Source: Oceanobacillus caeni (GTDB taxonomy: Bacteria > Bacillota > Bacilli > Bacillales > Amphibacillaceae). Taken from it: a DNA stretch of 64,000 nucleotides. The stretch is taken from assembly GCF_019037185.1 (NCBI RefSeq), contig NZ_JAHHXM010000003.1, positions 62,001 to 126,000 of the forward strand, given 5' to 3'. Each line of letters starts with the position of its first letter. The first letter of the stretch is position 1. This document shows positions 26,470-35,912 of the stretch, piece after piece. The position numbers were made by a program, and so were the translations under genes. A model generated the notes under the pieces. It was not told the origin of the DNA. It did not search any database and saw nothing but the letters and a program-made list of their open reading frames with translations.

Positions 26470-27813
26470 TCAATTTATAGCATAATTCATTTCACTTCCA
26501 CCAAGTTTTTCAACTTTTTCTTCTTTTCCATCTAAAGCATTGATAAATATTCGATACGTATCATCACCGTTTACACCTAAAAATTCATAAGCTAAAACTT
26601 CTTCTCCCAAATCATTGTCGATAATAGCCAAAAATTCCTCTTGTATATTTACATTTGGATTCACCATTTCTTTTGCTTCTGTATTTGATATTTTCGGCTT
26701 AGGTATTTTTCTCTCTCTATGGTTTTTCATATAATTTTGTGAAGTTAATCCTAATATTTCACCATTATCTAATGCTACTTTAACTTCAATAGTATCAGAA
26801 TAAACTCTTACACCGTCCTGACTATATAAGTAAGTAAATGATCCTATATTATCATATTGACTACTTTGAAATAAAACCATATCTTCAAAGCCTAATTGCT
26901 TCATATACTTTGTAGCATTTTCCATACCCTCATTTAAACTTATTTTCTTTTTATCAACTGGTCTATTTTTTAATAAGGTGATTGGATTACCGCCTTGTTT
27001 AGTAATGTCTACAAAACCACGTTGGTCTCCGTTAACATAAGTAGCCGTATATACCGGTACATCTGCTCCTTTTCCAGTTTCAGATAGGTTAATTTTCGAT
27101 GGATCTTTAACTTTTAGAATATCCTTACTAATTTTTAACGCTTCATTCTCGCTTATTTTCTTACTTCCTTCTAAATATTTATACTCATGATCCTTTGTTG
27201 AAGTTCCCATAATAGACGGCTCCGCATTTGCCTCTGAAAATCCTTCAACTTTTTTTTCTACCGTTTTTAAGCCGTCTATTACGGTATTATCCCCTTTGTC
27301 TCCCTCGGTTGCTAACGCTACTTGGACGTCCATCCAACGTAAGTTTTCCTCTAATGCTATGTGCTGAACTTTTCTTAATTCCTGTTCTATTTCTGCAGAT
27401 TGGTTATATAACTGTTTTAACTTTTCTGTTTCCTCATCTGTTAAGGGAGAATCATCTAAGTTTCTTACTGCTGTTTGATAAGTAAAGTCACCTACTTGTG
27501 ATAGGAATTCCTCTGTTTTATTAAAAGGTAATAGCGCTAAAGGGAGTTGACCCACATCCGAGGAAGCTTCAGATGTTATTCTCCAAATGTCTACCATTTG
27601 TGGGGATAATCGCTTATCTGAATTCATCGCAAGTGCTGTACCAATCTGATCATGTAATAAATCAATATGGTAAGCGAGATTATGGAAGGCCCTCTGATAG
27701 TTATTTTCCGCTTGGATCAGAATAGCATTCTTCTCTTGGTGTTCCTGATAACCCCAAAAAGCTGTACCTAAAACAACTACGGCCAATAAGGCTATCAATA
27801 TCCATCTTTTCAT
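26470..27813 (-). CDS. ypeB: Germination protein YpeB
   Basis: The 447-residue protein is needed to stabilise and localise the cortex-lytic enzyme SleB in the dormant spore. An N-terminal membrane anchor (5-22) precedes a helical domain and C-terminal PepSY-type repeats from about 235. It begins 14 bases after sleB, and such pairing is nearly universal in Bacillus. Length matches the family (about 450). Confidence 0.95.
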   Translation of the reverse strand: MKRWILIALLAVVVLGTAFWGYQEHQEKNAILIQAENNYQRAFHNLAYHIDLLHDQIGTALAMNSDKRLSPQMVDIWRITSEASSDVGQLPLALLPFNKTEEFLSQVGDFTYQTAVRNLDDSPLTDEETEKLKQLYNQSAEIEQELRKVQHIALEENLRWMDVQVALATEGDKGDNTVIDGLKTVEKKVEGFSEANAEPSIMGTSTKDHEYKYLEGSKKISENEALKISKDILKVKDPSKINLSETGKGADVPVYTATYVNGDQRGFVDITKQGGNPITLLKNRPVDKKKISLNEGMENATKYMKQLGFEDMVLFQSSQYDNIGSFTYLYSQDGVRVYSDTIEVKVALDNGEILGLTSQNYMKNHRERKIPKPKISNTEAKEMVNPNVNIQEEFLAIIDNDLGEEVLAYEFLGVNGDDTYRIFINALDGKEEKVEKLGGSEMNYAIN

Positions 27814-27827
27814 TAATATTCACCATC

Positions 27828-28694
27828 CTATTTACAGAATATATGTTTTCCAATTTGTTTAATTTGCGGTCTAGACCAAATCCAAGCTGATGTAGCTGTG
27901 TCAGGATTAAAATAATAAATAGCATTACCAGTTGGATCCCATCCATTAATAGCATCCAAAACTGCCTTCCTTGCTGTTTCATTAGGTGTAAGCCATATTT
28001 GACCATCTGCGACTGCAGTAAATGCTCTTGGTTCAAAAATAACGCCAGCTATTGTATTAGGGAAAGTTGGACTATCCAAGCGATTTAAAATAACGGAAGC
28101 CACCGCCACTTGTCCTTCATACGGTTCTCCCCTCGCTTCTCCATACACCGCATTCGCCATTAATTGAATATCATTTTGTGAAAATCCTTGGGGCACATTT
28201 ACAGCAGTCACATTTGCCCCCCCACCTGTAGTTTGTCCTTGTTGATTATTACTCGGTGCTTGTTGCTTTGCCCCACCCTGATTATTGGATTTTGGTGGAC
28301 TTGATTGTTTATTTTTGCCTGTACCACCATAATGAGTAAATTTATTTCCGCTCTCTATTTGTTGTTTGACATATGCCTTATCATATTCCGTAACCTGCGC
28401 CAGTTTATTTTTTGTTGTTTGTCCGGCTAGGCCATCTATTTTCATACCAAATTCATATTGGAAATTTCTTAATGCCCAGTATGTTCTCCAACCAAAGACC
28501 CCATCAATTTTGCCATTGTAAAACCCTATATATTGTAATCTTGCTTGTAATTCAATAACATCATCACCGACAGCCCCTTGTTGTATAACCTGTGAACTAA
28601 ACGCGTGTACTGTTTTTGATTCATTCGATGCTTCAACTACTACAAACAAGGTGCATATAACTATAAATAATAGACTTGTTCGCTTATAAATCAT
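27828..28694 (-). CDS. sleB: Spore cortex-lytic enzyme SleB
   Basis: SleB is a lytic transglycosylase that degrades spore cortex during germination. A signal peptide ends near residue 31, a peptidoglycan-binding domain spans about 40-100, a Gln/Asn/Gly-rich linker about 125-165, and the hydrolase domain about 170-288, with the likely catalytic Glu186 in YGEARGE. It is the first gene of sleB-ypeB. A forespore promoter is expected, but I could not identify a convincing sigma-G site. Confidence 0.95.
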   Translation of the reverse strand: MIYKRTSLLFIVICTLFVVVEASNESKTVHAFSSQVIQQGAVGDDVIELQARLQYIGFYNGKIDGVFGWRTYWALRNFQYEFGMKIDGLAGQTTKNKLAQVTEYDKAYVKQQIESGNKFTHYGGTGKNKQSSPPKSNNQGGAKQQAPSNNQQGQTTGGGANVTAVNVPQGFSQNDIQLMANAVYGEARGEPYEGQVAVASVILNRLDSPTFPNTIAGVIFEPRAFTAVADGQIWLTPNETARKAVLDAINGWDPTGNAIYYFNPDTATSAWIWSRPQIKQIGKHIFCK

Positions 28695-28806
28695 TGCTTT
28701 GCCTCCTGATACGAAGTTTTGTACAACTATTTTTTGATAAACCCTCTATTTTATACACCAATAGTAAATTCTCTAATTATGATGACTTCCTAAACAACAA
28801 AAAGAA

Positions 28807-28828
28807 CCTGATGTATAAAAACATCAGG
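28807..28828 (-). terminator. Terminator of prsW
   Basis: CCTGATGT and ACATCAGG form an 8-bp stem, followed by TTCTTTTTGTTG on the minus strand. Confidence 0.8.
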
Positions 28829-28844
28829 CTCCTTTTGTTGTTTT

Positions 28845-29492
28845 TTATAGAAATGTTACTTGATTTGCTACTTTGATGCGGTGTAAAGCAATTAACCAAA
28901 GAATAATCATAAACGGAATAAGATAATAAGTCCAATGGCTTGATATACCAATTAAGATGTAATTGTATACACCGTGCAGTAAAAAAGGAAATAGAAATGC
29001 AAAAATACGGTTCCAATTAGTATGACAATCTATTACTTTTGCCTTACCAAAATAGTAACCCATTATCACGCCAAAAAGAGCATGTGATGACACAGGGAAG
29101 AAGGCTCTCAAAAAGGCATATTCTATCCCATTCGTTAGCAAATAAAGAATATTCTCTAATGAAGCAAAACCCAAACTGATAGCCACTGCATATACAATCC
29201 CATCATAATGGTCGTCGAATTCTTCATGATGATAAATCATATATATAAATAAGAACCATTTGGAAAATTCCTCTAATAATGCAACAAAGAAAAAAGACTG
29301 TATAAAGTGACTATTTGTCAAATTTTCCGCATTTAATGCATATTGAATAAACATAATCGGAAAAACTAATAATGCCCCAGAAATAAACATTTTAATAATT
29401 AGTGAAATTGGTTCAGTAAACCGATCTTTTAAATATATAAATGACATTATCGCAAAGGCTGGAGCTAGACCAGCCGATAATAACCCAACCAT
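28845..29492 (-). CDS. prsW: Intramembrane protease PrsW
   Basis: PrsW makes the first cut in anti-sigma factor RsiW, releasing sigma-W under envelope stress. The 215-residue polytopic protein has the family residues Glu74-Glu75 (EEFSKW), Glu113 (FASLEN) and His137 (SHALFG). It lies between ypdA and sleB, as in B. subtilis. The rsiW/sigW pair is not in this window. Confidence 0.93.
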   Translation of the reverse strand: MVGLLSAGLAPAFAIMSFIYLKDRFTEPISLIIKMFISGALLVFPIMFIQYALNAENLTNSHFIQSFFFVALLEEFSKWFLFIYMIYHHEEFDDHYDGIVYAVAISLGFASLENILYLLTNGIEYAFLRAFFPVSSHALFGVIMGYYFGKAKVIDCHTNWNRIFAFLFPFLLHGVYNYILIGISSHWTYYLIPFMIILWLIALHRIKVANQVTFL

Positions 29493-29604
29493 TTATCTAA
29501 ACCTCTTTTCGATTCACTACTATTATCCTACCATGAGGCTTCTTTTAAGGAAATACTAAATATAAAAATCGTTCGAAGTAATCATTTGTGATCCCAGCAC
29601 CAAT

Positions 29605-29638
29605 AAAAAATAGCAGGAAAAAATTCCTGCTATTTTTT
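29605..29638 (-). terminator. Terminator overlapping the ypdA stop
   Basis: A perfect 15-bp stem (AAAAAATAGCAGGAA and complement) with a 4-base loop. The ypdA TAG stop (29630-29632) lies in the stem. Confidence 0.85.
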
Positions 29639-30610
29639 ATTAATGATGGATTCAGCAATACCTTGTCCATGAAAGCGTCCATTTTCAATAAATATTTCAT
29701 TGTTGTTAAAACCACTTGCTACAACTCCCGCAATATATACCCCTGGCACATTTGTTTCATAGGTTATTTCATTATAATCTGGTTTTCCAGTATTCTTGTC
29801 TACATGCACTCCTATATTTTCTAGAAAAGAAACATTAGGTTGGTAACCTGTCATAGCGAAAACAAAATCATTTTTAATGGTATGCTCTTGACCATTCACA
29901 GAATAGGAAACTGCATCATTTGTTATTTCCGTTACTTGAGAGTTAAATACCATCTTAACATGTCCATTACGTACCAATGAGTCAAATTCAGGTAAAATCC
30001 ATGGTTTTACACTTGTTGAATATTCACTTCCTCGATAGATCACCGTTACCCTTGCACCAGCTTTATGTAACTCTAACGTGGCATCAACGGCAGAGTTTTT
30101 GCCACCAATTACAACTATATCTTTATCAAAATAAGGATGTGCTTCTTTAAAATAATGCATTACTTTAGGGAGATTCTCCCCAGGAACATGCATATAATTA
30201 GGTTGATCATAATACCCAGTAGCAACCACTACATGATTGGCTTTATAAATTCTTTCTTCTCCATCCATTGTCTCCGTTTCAACTACAAACGAATGATTTC
30301 CATTTCGTGTGATTTTCTGGACATTTTCAAATGAATGAATTCTCAAGTTTTTTCTTAGCGCAACTTCTCTATAGTATGCTAGAGCTTGATTTCTAACTGG
30401 TTTTTTATTCTCTGTAATAAATGGGACGCCACCAATTTCTAACTTTTCACTTGAACTAAAGAAAGTTTGGTGAGTTGGAAATTGATAAATTGTATTTACA
30501 ATATTTTCTTTTTCGATAATAAGTGGATTCATACCCGCATTTTGTAATTCAATCGCACATGACATACCACAGGGTCCTCCACCTACTATAATGACCTCCT
30601 CGTGATGCAA
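29630..30610 (-). CDS. ypdA: Bacillithiol disulfide reductase YpdA (Bdr)
   Basis: The 326-residue flavoprotein reduces oxidised bacillithiol with NADPH. The FAD motif GGGPCG is near residue 10 and the NADPH motif VIGGKNSAVDA near 167. It lacks the CxxC redox pair of thioredoxin reductase, as the family does. The start is TTG (30608-30610) behind AAGGAAGTG; the AGGAGG inside the first codons is part of the coding sequence, not the ribosome site. Confidence 0.93.
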   Translation of the reverse strand: MHHEEVIIVGGGPCGMSCAIELQNAGMNPLIIEKENIVNTIYQFPTHQTFFSSSEKLEIGGVPFITENKKPVRNQALAYYREVALRKNLRIHSFENVQKITRNGNHSFVVETETMDGEERIYKANHVVVATGYYDQPNYMHVPGENLPKVMHYFKEAHPYFDKDIVVIGGKNSAVDATLELHKAGARVTVIYRGSEYSTSVKPWILPEFDSLVRNGHVKMVFNSQVTEITNDAVSYSVNGQEHTIKNDFVFAMTGYQPNVSFLENIGVHVDKNTGKPDYNEITYETNVPGVYIAGVVASGFNNNEIFIENGRFHGQGIAESIINKK

Positions 30611-30636
30611 TTACTTCACTTCCTTTGTAAAAATTA

Positions 30637-30672
30637 AAAAACTCTTACCCTATTATATATGATAAGAGTTTT
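30637..30672 (-). terminator. Terminator of gudB
   Basis: AAAACTCTTA and TAAGAGTTTT form a 10-bp stem with a longer AT-rich loop. TTTAATTTTTAC follows on the minus strand. Confidence 0.75.
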
Positions 30673-30690
30673 TTCGTCTTTATTCTTGGA

Positions 30691-31968
30691 TTATACCCAG
30701 CCTCTAAATCTAGATGCTTCAGCCATTTTTCTAACACCGACCATATACGCTGATAAACGCATATCTACTCTTCTTGTTTTAGCTGTATTATAAATCGTAT
30801 TGAATGATTTTATCATAATTTCATTAAGTTTTTGATCAATTTCTTGTTCGGACCAATAATAGCCTTGGTTATTTTGAACCCATTCAAAATAAGATACGGT
30901 GACACCGCCGGCCGATGCTAGCACATCAGGCACGAGTAAAATTCCTCTGTCCGTTAAAATCTTTGTCGCTTCCATTGTTGTTGGTCCATTTGCTGCTTCT
31001 ACAACAATACTTGCTTTAATATTATTAGCATTTTCTTTTGTAATTTGATTTTCAACTGCTGCAGGTACTAGAATATCACATTCTTGCTCTAATAATTCTT
31101 TGTTTGTAATCGTATTATTAAATAACTTTGTAACTGTACCAAAACTATCTCGTCTATCAAGCAAATAATCGATATCTAGACCTTTTGGATCATAAAGCGC
31201 CCCATAGGCATCTGATATACCAACAACTTTTGCCCCGGAGTCATGTAGAAACTTAGAAAGATAACTACCTGCATTACCAAAACCCTGAACAATTACTCTA
31301 GCGTCTTTAACATTTAACCCTTTTTTATTAGCTGCTTCCTTAAGAACGATTGTGACTCCTTTTGCAGTTGCCGTCTCTCTTCCGTGAGATCCACCCAAAA
31401 CAATAGGTTTTCCAGTTATGAATCCAGGGCTATTAAACTCATCAATACGACTATATTCATCCATCATCCACGCCATAATTTGTGAGTTCGTAAATACATC
31501 CGGAGCAGGAATATCCTTCGTAGGTCCGACAATTTGACTAACCGCTCGTACATATCCACGACTAAGTCCTTCTAATTCGCGGAAAGACATTTCTCTTGGA
31601 TCACAAACAATTCCACCTTTAGCCCCACCATATGGAAGATCAACAATTCCAGCTTTTAAACTCATCCATATAGCAAGTGCCTTAATTTCATTTTCCGTTA
31701 CTTTTGGATGAAACCTTATTCCACCTTTTGTTGGTCCTACAGCATCATTATGTTGAGCCCGATAACCAGTAAAAACTTTGACATTTCCATCATCCATCCT
31801 AACTGGTATTCGAACAGTCATCATCCTTAATGGCTCTTTGAGTAGCGAATAAACTTCCTCCGGGTAACCTAATTTTTCTAATGCAGTTTTGATCACCGTA
31901 CGTGTAGACGATAAAACATCCATGTTTTCTTGATTTGAATTAGAGTCTGCTGGTTGTTCGGCTACCAT
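30691..31968 (-). CDS. gudB: NAD-specific glutamate dehydrogenase
   Basis: This enzyme deaminates glutamate to 2-oxoglutarate. Visible motifs are GGAKGGI with the catalytic lysine, the FNSPGFITGKP substrate segment, and the Rossmann motif GFGNAG. I chose the ATG ending at 31968 (425 residues) because GGAGG precedes it. The upstream extension has no ribosome site. No in-frame short duplication, like that inactivating gudB in B. subtilis 168, is seen, so it should be active. Confidence 0.95.
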   Translation of the reverse strand: MVAEQPADSNSNQENMDVLSSTRTVIKTALEKLGYPEEVYSLLKEPLRMMTVRIPVRMDDGNVKVFTGYRAQHNDAVGPTKGGIRFHPKVTENEIKALAIWMSLKAGIVDLPYGGAKGGIVCDPREMSFRELEGLSRGYVRAVSQIVGPTKDIPAPDVFTNSQIMAWMMDEYSRIDEFNSPGFITGKPIVLGGSHGRETATAKGVTIVLKEAANKKGLNVKDARVIVQGFGNAGSYLSKFLHDSGAKVVGISDAYGALYDPKGLDIDYLLDRRDSFGTVTKLFNNTITNKELLEQECDILVPAAVENQITKENANNIKASIVVEAANGPTTMEATKILTDRGILLVPDVLASAGGVTVSYFEWVQNNQGYYWSEQEIDQKLNEIMIKSFNTIYNTAKTRRVDMRLSAYMVGVRKMAEASRFRGWV

Positions 31969-32025
31969 GCATTTACCTCCTACATTATGCACCATAGTAA
32001 TTTGCAAACATTCTATTTAATGACT

Positions 32026-32053
32026 AGTATACACGTTCACCATAAATATGCAA
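32026..32053 (-). promoter_or_regulatory. Probable gudB promoter
   Basis: On the minus strand TTGCAT (32048-32053) and TATACT (32026-32031) are 16 bases apart. A family C repeat begins just upstream of the -35. Confidence 0.5.
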
Positions 32054-32059
32054 TTAAAG

Positions 32060-32229
32060 AAGTTGTTCAAAAAGTCCGGTAAAAATAACATGCCACTAAA
32101 AGGAGGAAGCGTGCTTTTAGTCTGCCTTCCTTTAAAGAAGTTCGTTAGCGATGGCGGGACTTCTACTAAGGGACGCCCACGTCTATGGGCAACGTAGAAG
32201 TCCTTTTCATCCTCCTTTTTGAACATACA
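32060..32229 (+). repeat. Dispersed repeat family C, copy 2
   Basis: The left end is AGTTGTTCAAAAAGTCCGG and the right end CTTTTCATCCTCCTTTTTG followed by AACATAC. Internal inverted segments (AGGAAGCG/TGCCTTCC, GGGACTTCTAC/GTAGAAGTCC) give it strong secondary structure. A short open frame across it is an artefact. Confidence 0.8.
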
Positions 32230-32241
32230 ATTAAAGTAAAA

Positions 32242-33165
32242 TTATATGGATAACTTAACAAATTGCTCAACCATATCTTCATACGATATACCGACCGCTT
32301 TTGCCGAATCAGGGAAAAGACTTGTTGGAGTCATTCCAGGTAATGTATTTACCTCTAAAATAACTGGTACATTCTTTTCGGATAAAATAAAGTCAACTCT
32401 TGAATATGTTTCACAACCTAGTGCTTGATGAGCCCTGACAGCAAATGCTTGAATTTGCTTCGTTAATTGTTCATCTATTTTTGCAGGTACAATATGTTCA
32501 CTGCCACCATGTGCATACTTCGATTCATAATCATAATAAGAATTTTTAGGAATAATTTCAATAATAGGAAGTGCTTTTTCATTACCTGGGGAACCCATCA
32601 CGGGAACTGTTAATTCTTTTCCTTTAATGAAATCTTCTACTAAAATGGTATTATCACTATTAAATGCCTTATTAACAGCATCATAAATTTCCTTTTCATC
32701 ATTGATGATGGATAATCCTAAGGTTGAACCTTCTTGATTTGGTTTTATTACAAATGGTATCTGAAAGGTCTCCTTGATATTAGTAACTATACTATCCGTA
32801 CCTTGTTTATCTAATAACGTATATGTTTCACTTTTTGCAACTGGAATTTGGTTCATATCGAAAATCTGTTTAGCTTTTGCTTTATCCATCGCTAGAGCCG
32901 AAGCTAAGACTCCTGAACCAACGTATGGAATTTTTAACATTTCTAATAAACTTTGAATTCTACCGTCTTCTCCAAGTTTCCCATGTAAACCTATAAAGAC
33001 TAAGTCAACTTTTAATTGAATGATTTCCTCCAGATGTTCCGGGTCAAAATCAATTCCAATTACTTCATGACCTTTTGCTTTTAATGCATTGATAATCCCT
33101 TTCCCGGATGAGAGAGAAACTTCCCTTTCCCCAGAAATCCCGCCGTAAAGAACAGCAATTTTCAT
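32242..33165 (-). CDS. ddl: D-alanine--D-alanine ligase
   Basis: This ATP-grasp enzyme makes D-Ala-D-Ala for peptidoglycan. Family motifs are LYGGISGEREVSLSSG at the start, FIGLHGKLGEDGR near 60, and the C-terminal metal site VILEVNTLPGMT. I chose the ATG ending at 33165 (307 residues), since AGAGGAG is 8 bases upstream; an in-frame GTG is three codons earlier. It lies between the mecB-like gene and gudB; in B. subtilis ddl is elsewhere. Confidence 0.95.
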   Translation of the reverse strand: MKIAVLYGGISGEREVSLSSGKGIINALKAKGHEVIGIDFDPEHLEEIIQLKVDLVFIGLHGKLGEDGRIQSLLEMLKIPYVGSGVLASALAMDKAKAKQIFDMNQIPVAKSETYTLLDKQGTDSIVTNIKETFQIPFVIKPNQEGSTLGLSIINDEKEIYDAVNKAFNSDNTILVEDFIKGKELTVPVMGSPGNEKALPIIEIIPKNSYYDYESKYAHGGSEHIVPAKIDEQLTKQIQAFAVRAHQALGCETYSRVDFILSEKNVPVILEVNTLPGMTPTSLFPDSAKAVGISYEDMVEQFVKLSI

Positions 33166-33203
33166 ACTACGCACTCCTCTAACTACACGCTTTCAAACTA
33201 TTA

Positions 33204-33782
33204 TTAATAAAATACATCTAAAATTTGTTGAACAGCATTATTTTTATATATTTTTTTACCGTATTCATTTAATCTATAGGAAGTTACAATACTTGGAGCT
33301 GCATACTCAGATAATATTGCAATGATATCTTCCCTTGTCTCCAATGATACATCATCTTCCGTAAAGAGCATATAATAACGATCGTTCATATAATAAACCT
33401 GGCCACCAGTAATAGATTTAAAGGATAAATAAGAAGCTGATCGTATTATATCTTCAAATTCGGAAAAGGAAAATATAATTTCATTACTTTCATCTAAAGT
33501 AACCTTCATTTCAATATAATCATCATCCCAATCCATCTCTTCTATTTCCTGTGTTACGATAACATGCATACCTTGAGCTTGCATTAAATGAACTTGTACA
33601 AGCAGCATTCCTTCTAATTCAAATCCAATCTCTGAACTAGCCTCGTACATTACATCACTGAATAAACTTCGGACACTTGATGCATCTTTCCATAAATCTT
33701 TTGTCGTAAAACCTCGTTCCACTAGATCATCGAAATGTAGGAATATAGAAAATTGATCATCAGACAAACGTTCCACCCGCAT
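33204..33782 (-). CDS. mecB: MecA-family adaptor protein (YpbH/MecB)
   Basis: MecA-type adaptors deliver proteins to the ClpCP protease. The N-terminal domain begins MRVERLSDDQFSIFLHFDDL, followed by an acidic linker and the C-terminal ClpC-binding domain (about 95-192). The neighbourhood (gudB, ypbE/recQ) marks this as the YpbH paralogue rather than MecA. AAAGGAGG precedes the ATG ending at 33782, giving 192 residues; upstream codons are repeat DNA. Confidence 0.9.
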   Translation of the reverse strand: MRVERLSDDQFSIFLHFDDLVERGFTTKDLWKDASSVRSLFSDVMYEASSEIGFELEGMLLVQVHLMQAQGMHVIVTQEIEEMDWDDDYIEMKVTLDESNEIIFSFSEFEDIIRSASYLSFKSITGGQVYYMNDRYYMLFTEDDVSLETREDIIAILSEYAAPSIVTSYRLNEYGKKIYKNNAVQQILDVFY

Positions 33783-33800
33783 ACCAGTATCCTCCTTTTT

Positions 33801-33903
33801 TAGGCAGATAAGAAAGTATAAAAATCCAATCTTTCCATTCTGCATAGGTGCAACTAAGGCCATTCACCAGCCTAATAGCAATACCAAGTTTTCTAATAAA
33901 TCC
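33801..33903 (-). repeat. Dispersed repeat family A, copy 5 (inverted)
   Basis: Read on the minus strand it has TTAGAAAACTTGG, CCTTAGTTGCACCTATGCAG, GGAAAGATTGG and ACTTTCTTATCTGCC, in the family order. The first hairpin is partly mutated. It ends within a few bases of the mecB ribosome site. Confidence 0.7.
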
Positions 33904-33995
33904 ATTATTTACATTATTATATGCATATTGATTTATAATTGAACTTTTTCCAAGTAAGATTTCTTTCTCATTTTAGAGCTCCTTCCGATTCCAGG

Positions 33996-34070
33996 CAATA
34001 AAGAAGACTTCCATCAGTGGGGATTTACTACCCTTTCACCAAATCTTAGATGGACTAATCTGCCAGCTAG
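33996..34070 (+). repeat. Partial copy of repeat family B
   Basis: AATAAAGAAGACTTCCATC followed by AGTGGGG is nearly identical to the outer arm of the copies at 12152 and 37004. The downstream part has diverged or is missing. Confidence 0.6.
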
Positions 34071-34325
34071 TTAACCTATGATAAAATAATACACAGCAAC
34101 TATAATGGTCGCAAATATAATGACAGTAATAAACCTAATAAATGGCTTATCAAATTTAAAATGGGTTCTACCTTTATTCGTATGTATTTCCTTTCTAGGC
34201 GGTAAATTTAATACATCTATTTTCGCTTTTTGAGGGTCTTCTTCTTTTGATTCTTTTTCATTTTCTATACCATCTAGTAAATTTCTAAGCTCTGATGCTT
34301 GATCTTCTTTTATTTTCACACTCAT
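34071..34325 (-). CDS. Small single-pass membrane protein at the ypbE position
   Basis: The 84-residue product has a charged, probably disordered N-terminal part (residues 1-60, rich in Lys and Glu) and one C-terminal membrane helix (about 62-82, FITVIIFATIIVAVYYF). In B. subtilis this position holds ypbE, a longer membrane protein with a LysM domain. Here the frame stops straight after the helix, so no LysM domain is present. It may be a shortened relative. AGGTG is 8 bases before the chosen ATG at 34325. Confidence 0.55.
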   Translation of the reverse strand: MSVKIKEDQASELRNLLDGIENEKESKEEDPQKAKIDVLNLPPRKEIHTNKGRTHFKFDKPFIRFITVIIFATIIVAVYYFIIG

Positions 34326-34382
34326 GTACACTACACCTCACCATTAAAGCGATTCATAATGAAAATTGGTTAACTTTTTCCG

Positions 34383-35912
34383 CTATATATCTAGTAACAG
34401 AAGTTTTTTTAGTTTATTCTCCCAGTTTAACCCCAAATTACTTTCGATTTCCTGTTGTTCTGGGGTCCATTCTGACCATGTAAATCCGCAGTTACTGCAA
34501 CATTGAAACTCGGCTCCACTATGTGTCGGTTGAAAACCTTGATATAAAGTATCTCTTAAACACCTATCTTCGTGAATCCATTTTATGATTTCAGTAAGTT
34601 TACTTATCTTTAGTTTAACACGGCTGTTTATAACATGGAATATAGATTGATAAATGTCTTCCCAAGTTTTATTATAATCCATAATTTTGTTGTCATGGAT
34701 CAAATGATGCTTCTCTAACTGATATCGCAAAAATCTCCATTGAGTTTCGTTAAGGTTGAAAAGGTTTTGGATTTGTACATCATCTTTTGGTAAATCCATA
34801 TCTTGTAAAGTTAGATCACGCAAATATCCGAATACATTGGATAAATCTTTTGCATCGGGTAATTCACTTTTTATCAAATGATTAGGTAGTAACATATCAC
34901 TTTTAGAAAAAAGTAATAAGCTAACACTTGATTTTCCATCCCGCCCGGCTCTTCCAACTTCCTGAATAAATGATTCGAGTTGCAACGGTATATGGTAATG
35001 AATGATTAGTCTAATATTACCTTTATTTATTCCCATGCCAAAAGCACTTGTACAACAAACGATATCTAATTGATTATTCATAAATTGTTGCTGGATCATA
35101 ACTCGATCCATTGGTTCCATCCCGGCATGGTAAAAGCCAACCCGCCTGCCTTGTAACTTCTCAGAAAGGAATCTTGTAAAACTTTCTGCTGTTAATCTAC
35201 TTGAAAAATATATTAACGTAGGTATATTATACTTTTTTAATAGTTGGATAATCATGTCATTTTTTTCTTGATCATTTTCCACTTCTTCTATACAAAAAGC
35301 AATATTGGGCTTGTCCATAGGATATATATGTTTTATCATTTCCGGCTTATTCAAAGAAGTCATAATATCCGCTTGAACCTCAGGTGTGGCTGTACCACTT
35401 AATGCTAACGTGGGTGGGTTTCCTAATTTTTCAATAATGGAATTTAACTTTAAATAATCAGGTCTAAATTCATACCCCCACTGTGAAATGCAATGGGCTT
35501 CATCAATCACAAAGAGAGAAACTTTTACACGTTGTAATAAATGGATTATAAAATCTTGACTTAGAAGTTCTGGTGAAATAAAAAGAAGTTTATAGGTATG
35601 GATATTTCTATAAATTTCTCTTCTTTCTTCAAAATTCATGAAACTATTGATTGCAATTACTTTTTTGAAATGATTTGCTTTCATTTCTTTTACCTGATCC
35701 ATCATTAAAGAAATTAAAGGAGAAACAACAATCGTTAATCCGTCCATCATGATGGCTGGAAGCTGATAACATATCGATTTTCCTGAACCAGTAGGTAAAA
35801 TTCCTAGCACATCATTCCCGTTAAGAACATCTTGGATAATTTCCTTTTGTCCAGTTCGAAAAGTAGAAAAGCGGAAATGTTTTTGTAATTCTCGTTCCAA
35901 TTCTAGTTCCAA
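34383..35912 (-). CDS. recQ: ATP-dependent DNA helicase RecQ (short form)
   Basis: This 509-residue RecQ has the helicase core: LPTGSGKSICYQLPA (Walker A), DEAHCISQWGYEFRPDY (motif II and aromatic-rich loop), SGTATP, and QEVGRAGRDG (motif VI). A zinc-site-like CLRD...CCSNCGFTW segment is near 455-485, and there is no HRDC domain, so it is the shorter RecQ-like paralogue paired with ypbB. Its ATG is immediately adjacent to the ypbB stop, implying coupling. Confidence 0.93.
   Translation of the reverse strand: MELELERELQKHFRFSTFRTGQKEIIQDVLNGNDVLGILPTGSGKSICYQLPAIMMDGLTIVVSPLISLMMDQVKEMKANHFKKVIAINSFMNFEERREIYRNIHTYKLLFISPELLSQDFIIHLLQRVKVSLFVIDEAHCISQWGYEFRPDYLKLNSIIEKLGNPPTLALSGTATPEVQADIMTSLNKPEMIKHIYPMDKPNIAFCIEEVENDQEKNDMIIQLLKKYNIPTLIYFSSRLTAESFTRFLSEKLQGRRVGFYHAGMEPMDRVMIQQQFMNNQLDIVCCTSAFGMGINKGNIRLIIHYHIPLQLESFIQEVGRAGRDGKSSVSLLLFSKSDMLLPNHLIKSELPDAKDLSNVFGYLRDLTLQDMDLPKDDVQIQNLFNLNETQWRFLRYQLEKHHLIHDNKIMDYNKTWEDIYQSIFHVINSRVKLKISKLTEIIKWIHEDRCLRDTLYQGFQPTHSGAEFQCCSNCGFTWSEWTPEQQEIESNLGLNWENKLKKLLLLDI

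Noticed and set aside
28695-28800. Sigma-G promoter for sleB-ypeB
   Set aside because: Some AT-rich matches exist (GAATT, TATAAAATA), but spacing and -10 do not fit the forespore consensus well enough to report.
32017-32226. Open frame of about 69 codons on the minus strand
   Set aside because: It coincides with a family C repeat, has no ribosome site, and the other copies of the repeat do not preserve the frame.
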